Positions 9,817 through 19,255 of a stretch of 28,926 nt of DNA are shown in pieces. Location of the stretch: NCBI GenBank assembly GCA_032718475.1, contig JAUCBJ010005797.1, positions 1 through 28,926 on the forward strand, given 5' to 3'. Positions within the stretch are counted from its first letter, which is position 1, and each line of letters begins with the position of its first letter. A program made the translations under genes and the position numbers. The DNA is from Nemertoderma westbladi. Lineage: Eukaryota; Xenacoelomorpha; Nemertodermatida; Nemertodermatidae. The notes beneath the pieces are model-generated. The model was not told the origin of the DNA, did not search any database, and worked only from the letters and a program-made list of their open reading frames with translations.

Positions 9817-9940
9817 GAATGTTTTGGCACAGGCATAGTGAAACCAACTGTCCGACAGACCAGAAATCAACAAATTTTGAATGTTTTGGTATAGGCATGT
9901 TGAAATCAACTGTCTGACAGTCCAGAAATCAGCAGTCTGA
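9817..9940. repeat. 62-bp direct repeat, two copies
   Basis: GAATGTTTTGG starts at 9817 and again at 9879. The copies share GGCATA/GT...CAACTGTC(C/T)GACAG and CCAGAAATCA. It is followed by degenerate GGACAACAAAAGTCATTAAA-type repeats to about 10070. Confidence 0.75.
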
Positions 9941-10237
9941 CAGTTTGAAGAAATACATACATAAAAAATCATTAAAAGGACAACAAAAGTCATTAAAGGG
10001 ACAACAAAAGTCATTATGCACAATTCTTAAAAAAATGAGGACAAAAAAGTCAATAAAAGGACATAAAAAATCACTGCCGTAAGTTACTATCAAAATTATT
10101 ATCCAAAATATTCCCGAATTGCATTTGAAATGATAACTTGCTAGGTGTATAATATCTAAAAAAGCAAATAATTATATAACAACTCAAAAAAAAGGGTCAT
10201 TTTGGCGCCCATTTCGGTTGACGTCCAGAATACACCA

Positions 10238-10261
10238 CCCCCCCCCCCCCCCCCCCCCCCC
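10238..10261. repeat. Poly(C) run, 24 nt
   Basis: Uninterrupted C run after AATACACCA. One of about ten G or C homopolymers of 12 or more in this window. Confidence 0.85.
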
Positions 10262-11842
10262 ATAGATACGCCTGACTGTTGAGATTTGAACTTTGAACTC
10301 CCCAAAGCTACTGTTTCTTTTAATTGAATGCTTGGTTGGGCCTTATACGCATCAGTTGAATAATTTATGACAATAATAATATTACCTTCCCCTATCTGTC
10401 AAAACATTTACAATACTATTTGCTACACTTCACTGCAAAGTAAAATGAAATATCTGCCGGGCTAGGTAGTGAATAAGTCACATTGTCATTGACTTGGATT
10501 GGAATTAAATAAAACTCAAACCAAGGCCAAATACTCCCTTTAATTAGAGACGTTGGTACATACTTAACTTGATAAACACATAGAATTCACCATTCATTCA
10601 CCTGCTAACCCTAACTAACAGCATGCTATGCAACCGTGCCTTCCCACCATCCCTACTGTATTCCTTTGGTTGTTATGGATACTAGCTAGTATTTCCAGAA
10701 GCAGATATATTGGGCGGGTGCTACCGTTACCGTTAGGTAATGTGTATCACTTAACTCGTCTAACCAGCCATTGGACAGGGATCCCTACGATTTCACAACT
10801 AGGCGTGTCCCCTTGTACTCCTCCAGCCTATCCCTACTGGTGCCCCTCAGTTTTACCTGTTCGATACCTGCAATCCTCAACCTACTATATATAAGATGCA
10901 TCTCTCTTCCCGTGTCATGTCATAAATATTTAACATACTTTCATTAAATTCTAGCTTGGTGTGAGAATTTTATTTTCGTGGTATCGATTTATTAGGCATT
11001 ATTCAAGTGTAATGGTTGGTTGAAAATATTGGGTACTTTACATATGAGTTGAACATTATTTTGTACAAACATAAACATCTACATGGCCATTCGTTATTGT
11101 TATAAATTAGACAGGTAAGTAAAATCAATTGGAAGAATAATTGTAAATAAATAAATAATATATATAATTCGCGCCCATGAGCACCCAGGTGAAGAATACC
11201 AGGATTTCACTTTTCGGTCGACTTTTTATTGGAATTTTATATGTAAAGATTTAAAATTTTTTTTAATTTATCTTTATTAAGTGTTTTATAGCAATTATTT
11301 CTATCTTATAACCTATACATATACTAATTCGTTTATTGTTTTGGTTAGATTCAGCCCTTCTGTAACCTCTGTTTTTGGTGAAAACCTGGCATTCTTCACA
11401 TGGAGCCATGGGGGCAACTGCAAAGTTAAATATATCGGCAGAAAGTCTGGTATTCTTCACATGGGCCCAGCAAATTGCAAATTTAATCCAATTTGTTTAT
11501 TGTTTTGGTTAGATTCAACCTTCTGCCAATTGGGTTTCTAGTGAAAACCTAATATTCCTAACCTTGTGTAACTGCGTAATTAATATAATAAGAAATGTAA
11601 TAGTCGTGGTATATCAGATTGGCTTCATGAGTTGGTACCGTACATTATGTACGTTTGTTGTACAAACTTTCATATCAGCTATTCCTTGTATTGAAACTGT
11701 TTCTTTGTTGCAATTAGCTTAAAAATTGTCGCTTTCCGCTTTTTATTGTATTGTTGTGTAATTTCTTAACACTCTAGGTCTATTAGGAGCTGAGAAGTTC
11801 TAAGGTCCTATCCAGCTTTTGTTGCTATAGCAACACGGGAAA

Positions 11843-11960
11843 ATGCCTCCCTACTACAATACCGACGGGGAGAGCAAAGACCGCATACCTTTACAGCTGG
11901 TAAGGGGTCAGACTGAGACGACAGCCGCAGAAAGACAGTATCTACTGGCTGTGGAGAAAG
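11843..11960 (+). CDS. TRPC4/5-like channel, coding exon 1
   Basis: Starts MPPYYNTDGESKDRIPLQLV and ends ERQYLLAVEKG, where the final Gly codon is split by a phase-1 intron (AAAG|GTTAGT, donor at 11961). The DRIPLxxVR and YLLAVEKG blocks are the N-terminus that precedes the first ankyrin repeat of short transient receptor potential (TRPC) cation channels, closest in memory to TRPC4/TRPC5. The start codon has A at -3 and the length before DRIP fits the family. The leader exon probably lies upstream, because a polypyrimidine-TAG acceptor ends at 11830. The product is a tetrameric, Ca2+-permeable plasma-membrane channel gated downstream of phospholipase C; its transmembrane part is outside the window. 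Confidence 0.85.
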
Positions 11961-13161
11961 GTTAGTTACCGGTATTGGTTTGAGTAGTGGTGAATGTATA
12001 GGTACAGCCCAAAGCCCGGTCAAAGAGATTCCAAAACCAACTGAATATTAAGATAATCAGCCTGTAGGACCAGGGCTCCAACAATCAGGAGAGGGGGGGA
12101 GGGGGGGGGGGGTGGGTGTGTGGATCTGGATCCCATCTCGGTGAATTAATATCCCGCCCCAATATTAAATTATCAATTAAGGGGAAGGACCAGGTTACAG
12201 TGGCACGTTATTCTAAGCAAAACAATAAACTAAAGTCAATAGAACAGGTTAGGCCTACAGTTTTAGTTTTGGGAGTAAATCAGCTGTTATTTGCGTCGAT
12301 TTCCCCTGCAGGGGATGGTTTTTGTTTGCGTCGAAAGCCCCCCCCCCCCCATATCTGGCGTTATTTTAATGCGTCGCGCTATTTCCAAAATTTTCCTTTT
12401 TTCAACTATTATTGAGTAAAAACCATGAAAATTGCGTTATTTCAAGATTTTCCGTTGGTAAACCCTAATACTGTACATGTACTCTAAGCCGGTAGGCCTC
12501 TACATCTGGCTGTTGATTCTCAAGCTGTTTAATCTCAATTAAATTATGTTTTCTACAATATTACTAACTCCCGCTTATTGTTTTGGTTTCTTTCAACCAA
12601 CCAGTCTCTACTGTATAACCTGCTTCTTTACTAACCCGCCTACAAGAAGATGTAGGGAAGGTGTCTAGGCGTAGCACCCACTTTACAACCAGATTTCAAT
12701 TTAATAGACCTCTTGATAACGAAATTGTATAAGTTGCACCTGTTCCTTATCAAAGAAACTTTTTGTTCTAAATTGAGTTGTCGAGCAGTGACATATCTTG
12801 GATTGGACCCCCCCCCCCCCCCCCCCCCCATCTCCATTCCGAAATCCATTCCAATGTTTGTTATCTCGACCATTTATTAACCTCTATGACGCTCGGTAAA
12901 TAAAATGCCTCGAGAATAGTGAAAAAAAATTATAATAACGACCATAAAACGGTGAATGTTATAGGCCAATTAAAATTGTTCCATTAAGCAATTAATTTTC
13001 ATTTAGATGAATAATTTAATTACCCTTAAAAGTTTAAATACTTCATGTGGAAAACGTCAAATTAGCTGTACCTGGCCAAGTCCCGTCACGGTTGAAAATA
13101 TCTACCACCACTAAGCCACTACGCACTACGCCAAACTAAAAAGTTGAAATTAAATCCTTAG
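11961..13161 (+). other. TRPC-like intron 1
   Basis: Donor GTTAGT at 11961, acceptor AAATCCTTAG ending at 13161. It contains a G-rich patch (12091-12115), a poly(C) run of 13 (12338-12350), a poly(C) run of 22 (12808-12829), one dispersed relative of the 68-bp repeat (about 12576-12625), and the word TTATTTGCGTCGA (12287-12299) with a partial copy at 12324-12334, seen again at 19134-19146. No exon is visible inside it. Confidence 0.75.
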
Positions 13162-13319
13162 GAGACTACGCGTCTGTAGAACGGTCGTTGGAGGAGGCAG
13201 ACATCTACTTCAACATTAACGTCAACTGCGAGGACGCCATTGGTCGAACTTCGTTGCTAATAGCGATAGAGAATGAAAATATCGAAATTATAGAGTTGTT
13301 ACTAAGTTACAATGTGGAG
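13162..13319 (+). CDS. TRPC4/5-like channel, coding exon 2
   Basis: After the split Gly, reads [40 protein letters not shown] and [12 protein letters not shown]. This is the first ankyrin repeat block of TRPC channels, with the [19 protein letters not shown] signature. The exon has 158 bp and ends in phase 0 at GAG|GTAAGTATG if the first donor is used. The last 27 bp and the following 18 bp of intron form the unit of the 71-copy array that begins here, so which donor is used is ambiguous: donors 1-8 are all in frame and would add 0 to 7 copies of [15 protein letters not shown]. Family conservation (the chain should continue directly into IGDALLHAI) favours the first donor as the ancestral one. 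Confidence 0.88.
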
Positions 13320-16300
13320 GTAAGTATGCTAATTGTAGAGTTGTTACTAAGTTACAATGTGGAGGTAAGTATGCTAATTGTAGAGTTGTTACTAAGTTAC
13401 AATGTGGAGGTAAGTATGCTAATTGTAGAGTTGTTACTAAGTTACAATGTGGAGGTAAGTATGCTAATTGTAGAGTTGTTACTAAGTTACAATGTGGAGG
13501 TAAGTATGCTAATTGTAGAGTTGTTACTAAGTTACAATGTGGAGGTAAGTATGCTAATTGTAGAGTTGTTACTAAGTTACAATGTGGAGGTAAGTATGCT
13601 AATTGTAGAGTTGTTACTAAGTTACAATGTGGAGGTAAGTATGCTATATTGTAGAGTTGTTACTAAGTTACAATGTGGAGGTAAGTATGCTAATTGTAGA
13701 GTTGTTACTAAGTTACAATGTGGAGGTAAGTATGCTAATTGTAGAGTTGTTACTAAGTTACAATGTGGAGGTAAGTATGCTAATTGTAGAGTTGTTACTA
13801 AGTTACAATGTGGAGGTAAGTATGCTATATTGTAGAGTTGTTACTAAGTTACAATGTGGAGGTAAGTATGCTAATTGTAGAGTTGTTACTAAGTTACAAT
13901 GTGGAGGTAAGTATGCTAATTGTAGAGTTGTTACTAAGTTACAATGTGGAGGTAAGTATGCTATATTGTAGAGTTGTTACTAAGTTACAATGTGGAGGTA
14001 AGTATGCTAATTGTAGAGTTGTTACTAAGTTACAATGTGGAGGTAAGTATGCTAATTGTAGAGTTGTTACTAAGTTACAATGTGGAGGTAAGTATGCTAA
14101 TTGTAGAGTTGTTACTAAGTTACAATGTGGAGGTAAGTATGCTATATTGTAGAGTTGTTACTAAGTTACAATGTGGAGGTAAGTATGCTAATTGTAGAGT
14201 TGTTACTAAGTTACAATGTGGAGGTAAGTATGCTAATTGTAGAGTTGTTACTAAGTTACAATGTGGAGGTAAGTATGCTAATTGTAGAGTTGTTACTAAG
14301 TTACAATGTGGAGGTAAGTATGCTAATTGTAGAGTTGTTACTAAGTTACAATGTGGAGGTAAGTATGCTATATTGTAGAGTTGTTACTAAGTTACAATGT
14401 GGAGGTAAGTATGCTAATTGTAGAGTTGTTACTAAGTTACAACGTGGAGGTAAGTATGCTAATTGTAGAGTTGTTACTAAGTTACAACGTGGAGGTAAGT
14501 ATGCTAATTGTAGAGTTGTTACTACGTTACAATGTGGAGGTAAGTATGCTAATTGTAGAGTTGTTACTAAGTTACAATGTGGAGGTAAGTATGCTAATTG
14601 TAGAGTTGTTACTAAGTTACAACGTGGAGGTAAGTATGCTAATTGTAGAGTTGTTACTAAGTTACAACGTGGAGGTAAGTATGCTAATTGTAGAGTTGTT
14701 ACTAAGTTACAATGTGGAGGTAAGTATGCTATATTGTAGAGTTGTTACTAAGTTACAATGTGGAGGTAAGTATGCTAATTGTTGAGTTGTTACTAAGTTA
14801 CAATGTGGAGGTAAGTATGCTAATTGTAGAGTTGTTACTAAGTTACAATGTGGAGGTAAGTATGCTAATTGTAGAGTTGTTACTAAGTAACAATGTGGAG
14901 GTAAGTATGCTAATTGTAGAGTTGTTACTAAGTTACAACGTGGAGGTAAGTATGCTAATTGTAGAGTTGTTACTAAGTTACAATGTGGAGGTAAGTATGC
15001 TAATTGTAGAGTTGTTACTAAGTTACAATGTGGAAGTAAGTATGCTAATTGTAGAGTTATTACTAAGTTACAATGTGGAGGTAAGTATGCTAATTGTAGA
15101 GTTGTTACTAAGTTACAATGTGGAGGTAAGTATGCTAATTGTAGAGTTGTTACTAAGTTACAATGTGGAGGTAAGTATGCTAATTGCAGAGTTGTTACTA
15201 AGTTACAATGTGGAGGTAAGTATGCTAATTGTAGAGTTGTTACTAAGTTACAATGTGGAGGTAAGTATGCTAATTGTAGAGTTGTTACTAAGTTACAATG
15301 TGGAGGTAAGTATGCTAATTGTAGAGTTGTTACTAAGTTACAATGTGGAGGTAAGTATGCTAATTGTAGAGTTGTTACTAAGTTACAATGTGGAGGTAAG
15401 TATGCTAATTGTAGAGTTGTTACTAAGTTACGATGTGGAGGTAAGTATGCTAATTGTAGAGTTGTTACTAAGTTACAATGTGGAGGTAAGTATGCTAATT
15501 GTAGAGTTGTTACTAAGTTACAATGTGGAGGTAAGTATGCTAATTGTAGAGTTGTTACTAAGTTACAATGTGGAGGTAAGTATGCTAATTGTAGAGTTGT
15601 TACTAAGTTACAATGTGGAGGTAAGTATGCTAATTGTAGAGTTGTTACTAAGTTACAATGTGGAGGTAAGTATGCTAATTGTTGAGTTGTTACTAAGTTA
15701 CAATGTGGAGGTAAGTATGCTAATTGTAGAGTTGTTACTAAGTTACAACGTGGAGGTAAGTATGCTAATTGTAGAGTTGTTACTAAGTTACAATGTGGAG
15801 GTAAGTATGCTAATTGTAGAGTTGTTACTAAGTTACAATGTGGAGGTAAGTATGCTAATTGTAGAGTTGTTACTAAGTTACAATGTGGAGGTAAGTATGC
15901 TAATTGTAGAGTTGTTACTAAGTTACAACGTGGAGGTAAGTATGCTAATTGTATAGTTGTTACTAAGTTACAACGTGGAGGTAAGTATGCTAATTGTAGA
16001 GTTGTTACTAAGTTACAACGTGGAGGTAAGTATGCTAATTGTAGAGTTGTTACTAAGTTACAACGTGGAGGTAAGTATGCTAATTGTAGAGTTGTTACTA
16101 AGTTACAACGTGGAGGTAAGTATGCTAATTGTAGAGTTGTTACTAAGTTACAATGTGGAGGTAAGTATGCTATATTGTAGAGTTGTTACTAAGTTACAAT
16201 GTGGAGGTAAGTATGCTAATTGTAGAGTTGTTACTAAGTTACAACGTGGAGGTAAGTATGCTAATTGTAGAGTTGTTACTAAGTTACAACGTGGAGGTAA

Positions 16301-16499
16301 GTATGCTAATTGTAGAGTTGTTACTAAGTTACAACGTGGAGGTAAGTATGCTAATTGTAGAGTTGTTACTAAGTTACAACGTGGAGGTAAGTATGCTAAT
16401 TGTAGAGTTGTTACTAAGTTACAACGTGGAGGTAAGTATGCTAATTGTAGAGTTGTTACTAAGTTACAACGTGGAGGTAAGTATGCTAATTGTAGAGTT
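13293..16499 (+). repeat. 45-bp minisatellite carrying a 5' splice site, 71 copies
   Basis: The unit is 27 bp of exon 2 end (GAGTTGTTACTAAGTTACAA then TGTGGAG) plus 18 bp of intron start (GTAAGTATGCTAATTGTA). Counting donors from 13320 to 16477 gives 71 copies: 63 steps of 45 bp and seven of 46 bp. The seven longer units have GCTATATTG in place of GCTAATTG and follow donors 8, 12, 15, 19, 24, 32 and 64. Point variants include AACGTGG for AATGTGG (clustered in the last dozen copies), GTTGAG for GTAGAG, and one GAAGTAAGT donor near 15034. Each unit holds a donor, a CTAAT branch-like word and a TAG acceptor-like end. Long open frames through it (up to 404 codons) follow from the 45-bp period and are not evidence of coding. 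Confidence 0.97.
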
Positions 16500-16582
16500 T
16501 TGAGAAATGGCCGATGAATATGATGCTCGCTACTTAGGAAACGCCCAAATAAACATATTTGGCTAATATAAAGAAAATATTG

Positions 16583-16750
16583 AAATTTAAAGAAAATATT
16601 GAAAGGGATACTGGACTTGGGAAGAAACGAAAATGCGAACCTACGGAGAATCGGGAAACCTGGAAGGATCTCATTTCCATTGTCCGAGCTCGCTCGACCT
16701 ATCTAGTACTAGTAGTAGTAGCTGCTATGGGTTATTTTGACTTTAATTAA
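16583..16750 (+). mobile_element. Probable C-terminal relic of a non-LTR retrotransposon
   Basis: The plus-strand frame reads KENIERDTGLGKKRKCEPT then ENRETWKDLISIVRARST. The pattern (D-N-I...DTGL...DR..W..L...RA) resembles the extreme C-terminus of LINE ORF2 proteins. It is short and isolated; assignment is from memory and tentative. Confidence 0.4.
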
Positions 16751-16949
16751 AAAACTGCTCAAGAAGAAAACAGATTACAGATACGAAATTAGCTCAGAAA
16801 GGTATTTGACATGCCATCTCGATCTCGTCTAACTAAAACGAAAAACTGCAAACAAGTAATTTGAGATATTATAATATACTGATTTAATATTTGGATTATA
16901 TCACTAGCAAGGCGTAATAGAAATAACAAGAATACAATATTTACATTTC

Positions 16950-17235
16950 GTTTAATATGACACCCCACAGGGTGTAAGCGTGACCCCGCGCCCGGGTAGA
17001 TTGGGAGGTTATTGAATTGAATTGAATCTTAATGTCCGGGCTCAAGCCCCCAGCCGTGTAACCGACTTATCAGACAATACATAAGAGTTTGATAACAAAA
17101 TACAATAACAATTACACACAACAACATATAGATATATACCAAGATATAAATACCGAGAAATACTGAAATAGATACAAAATGCAATAAATTCAAGCACAAA
17201 TCAGGAAATTGTGATTAACTTTTTTTTTACATAGA
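16950..17235 (-). mobile_element. Possible LINE 3' end
   Basis: A GC-richer block (GGGTGTAAGCGTGACC ... GGGCTCAAGCCCCCAGCC) surrounds GAATTGAATTGAAT at 17012-17026, a short tandem of the kind found at LINE 3' termini, next to an A-rich stretch. No coding part is attached. Low confidence. Confidence 0.25.
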
Positions 17236-17935
17236 TCGGAAATTATTTTATGTCCCTAATAGATGTAATAGATAATTTGTATTGGTATAAAGATGGGTAT
17301 ATCGGTATTATACTGTATAGTTTATGGTTTAGTATACATATCAAATGCAAGGTCTTATAACAACCACATCAAGCCCCGGTGTAGAACACAGGGTATGTTG
17401 CAGTGATTCATTGTAGGTGGATGGGACTGATGTTTTTTGGCGGATACGGTGTTCAAGGACATTAATCATTTAATATCCCAGTATACTAGCATCCCTTATT
17501 ATTATGAACCCATTAACATACAGTGACACATTGTTTGTTAGCTGAGGTAATTACTAATCAGTCATAAAGCACAACCAATACATGCGTAATGAGATAGATT
17601 GTATAGTACCATGGCCTGATAGTACCAAAGCAGTCCAGATACTTATTTAAACCAACCAACCATATGGGTATAGTGGCATAGTGATAATTGATTTATACTG
17701 GCCAATAAATTTGTTTCTTGACAATCAGCTGATGTAGTTCAAGGACAGATTCATAGCCAATTAAAGCTACCGGTAGTTTCCAGTTGTATTTTGTAATAAT
17801 ATTAATAGTTATAGTTGGTAAGATTGGTGATGGATTTGTGTCAATGTTTTATATTCCTGTCATTATTATCTAATTTATTTATCTGATTTGCGAACTCACT
17901 TATTGTTTTATATATTTTTGATATTTACAAACGCC

Positions 17936-18554
17936 ATGTTACGAATCATGGGAAACCTTCAGATTCTATTATTATTTTCGGCTTGCATTTTTATTTGCGG
18001 AAGTAATGCGGATTCCGCTGTCACATCAACCACTCAACGTGTTGCATTGGGATTGGACACATCCACCAGTGAAAGCGTAGCTAGAGGTACAGCAGCCACT
18101 GAAAGCGTTGTTACGGGTACAACATTCACTAAAAGCGTTACCACGGTTACACCAACCACAGGAGGCGCTATCACGGTTACTCCAACCACAGAAAGCGTTA
18201 CCACGGTTACACCAACCGCAGAAAGCGTTACCACGGTTACACCAACCACAGAAAGCGTTACCACGGTTACACAAACCACAGAAAGCGTTGCCACGGTTAC
18301 ATCAACCGCAGATAGCGTTACCACGGTTACACCAACCACAGAAAGCGTTACCACGGTTACACCAACCGCAGAAAGCGTTACCACGGTTACACCAACCACA
18401 GAAAGCGTTACCACGGTTACATCAACCGCAGAAAGCGTTACCACGGTTACACCAACCATCGATTCCGTTACCACCGTAACAACAACCGCCGCATTTGTTT
18501 CAACTCAAGCAATAGTTAAGGGAACAATTTCGCCAGCTGCTACAATTGATCAAG
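17936..18554 (+). CDS. Mucin/CUB/EGF-like membrane protein, exon 1 (signal peptide, Thr-rich repeats)
   Basis: First of three exons of a ~1004-residue type I membrane protein. ATG at 17936 gives MLRIMGNLQILLLFSACIF, a signal peptide with likely cleavage after GSNA. The ATG at 17948 has A at -3 and G at +4 and may be the true start. Residues about 62-181 are twelve 10-residue repeats of the type TTESVTTVTP, encoded by a 30-bp tandem repeat, a dense O-glycosylation substrate. The exon ends in phase 1 at CAAG|GTTTGT (donor 18555). The gene lies wholly inside intron 2 of the TRPC-like gene, on the same strand. I do not recognise a named orthologue. Confidence 0.82.
18121..18480 (+). repeat. 30-bp coding minisatellite, 12 units
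   Basis: Unit ACCACAGAAAGCGTTACCAC plus GGTTACACCA, translated TTESVTTVTP. Alternating ACA/GCA codons (T/A) mark a two-unit higher-order pattern. Copy number is probably polymorphic. The reading frame is kept because the unit is 30 bp. Open frames in the other frames and on the opposite strand are shadows. Confidence 0.95.
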
Positions 18555-18810
18555 GTTTGTAACAAGTCATAGTTTTTTTTAAGTAATTAGAAAATATAGT
18601 GCAACATAGGCCCGCCCATGTGAAATATAGCCGACTTGTCTACTATTATATGAACCGTAATCGAAATAAGTCTTCGGAGTTTGTACGTAAAACTTTTAGT
18701 TACATTATTCGGCCTTATAAATTGTTATTATTAGTCAGTCATTCATTTTCCTCATTAAGAACAATTACATCTCAGATGGAGTTCTTCTAATGTCCTTATC
18801 TATTTTATAG

Positions 18811-18944
18811 TGATCTGCTCTCCAAGAAAATTCACTGAAACGTTCGGAACAATTAAATCCGAGTTGTATCCTCAATCCATTAGCGTTTCTTGTTCACACG
18901 AAATACATCTGGCACCCGACTACGTTATACTCATACAAGTACAG
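18811..18944 (+). CDS. Mucin/CUB/EGF-like membrane protein, exon 2 (first half of CUB1)
   Basis: Acceptor TTATCTATTTTATAG ends at 18810; donor CAG|GTCAGT at 18945. Reads VICSPRKFTETFGTIKSELY then PQSISVSCSHEIHLAPDYVI and LIQVQ. The C...G.I.S..YP...C pattern and hydrophobic I-Q-V ending are the first half of a CUB domain. It enters in phase 1 (completing the split Val codon) and leaves in phase 0, matching both neighbours. It is too short to stand out without splicing evidence. Confidence 0.85.
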
Positions 18945-19255
18945 GTCAGTCAGCTGGGGGTACGGTAATCTATTTCACACGTTTTATTATTTTCCCCTGT
19001 ATAATTTGAAGGATTGTCGTTTATTTCCTAATTTAAAAAACGCCATTCAAATTGATTTTGATTGATTGATTGAAATTGAAATTGATAGATTCCAGTTTTA
19101 TTTTTGCTTGTCAATTCCAGTGTTATTCAGCTTTTATTTGCGTCGAATTTCCCCCGGTGAAGGTTTAATTTTGCAGGCAATAAGGAATCAATATATTTTG
19201 TTATTGTGCAATAAATATTTAATACTTAGACACGATTTTTATTTTTTGTTTGTAG
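18945..19255 (+). other. Intron 2 of the nested CUB gene
   Basis: Donor GTCAGT, acceptor ATTTTTTGTTTGTAG with a strong T-rich tract. It contains a GATT tetranucleotide patch (about 19053-19090) and the dispersed word TTATTTGCGTCGA at 19134-19146, also present in TRPC-like intron 1. Confidence 0.8.

Larger units (their letters stand above)
9691..11842. other. 5' flank of the TRPC-like gene
   Basis: No coding sequence that I can support. It holds a 62-bp repeat in two copies (9817-9940), a poly(C) run of 24 (10238-10261), and a less AT-rich patch (about 10570-10900) ending in TATATATAAG at 10886-10895, a possible TATA box for the TRPC-like gene or for a solo LTR. Immediately before the TRPC start codon, GCTTTTGTTGCTATAG (ending 11830) looks like a 3' splice site, so an upstream 5'-UTR exon is likely somewhere in this stretch. 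Confidence 0.45.
16500..17935. other. Intron 2 segment between the array and the nested gene
   Basis: Apart from the retroelement pieces listed separately, no gene is visible. Just after the array a short frame MADEYDARYLGNAQINIFG (16509-16568) closes at once. From about 17260 to 17935 the sequence is plain AT-rich DNA and should contain the promoter of the nested CUB gene, but I see no convincing TATA box at the right distance. Confidence 0.5.

Noticed and set aside
10628-10894. 88-codon plus-strand frame, and the surrounding patch as a solo LTR
   Set aside because: No protein motif. A TGTTATGGAT start and a downstream TATA box hinted at an LTR, but I found no matching end or target duplication.
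13293-16499. CRISPR-like regular spacing
   Set aside because: The units are contiguous and identical with no unique spacers, in an animal gene.
13188-16517. Many long open frames through the 45-bp array, up to 404 codons, looking like leucine-rich repeat proteins
   Set aside because: They arise because 45 is a multiple of three and the unit lacks stops in its frames. The unit contains a splice donor and matches the end of TRPC exon 2, so the array is intronic.
18026-18479. Alternative-frame and antisense open frames over the 30-bp coding repeat
   Set aside because: A 30-bp period keeps several frames open; only the frame giving TTESVTTVTP joins to a signal peptide and spliced CUB exons.
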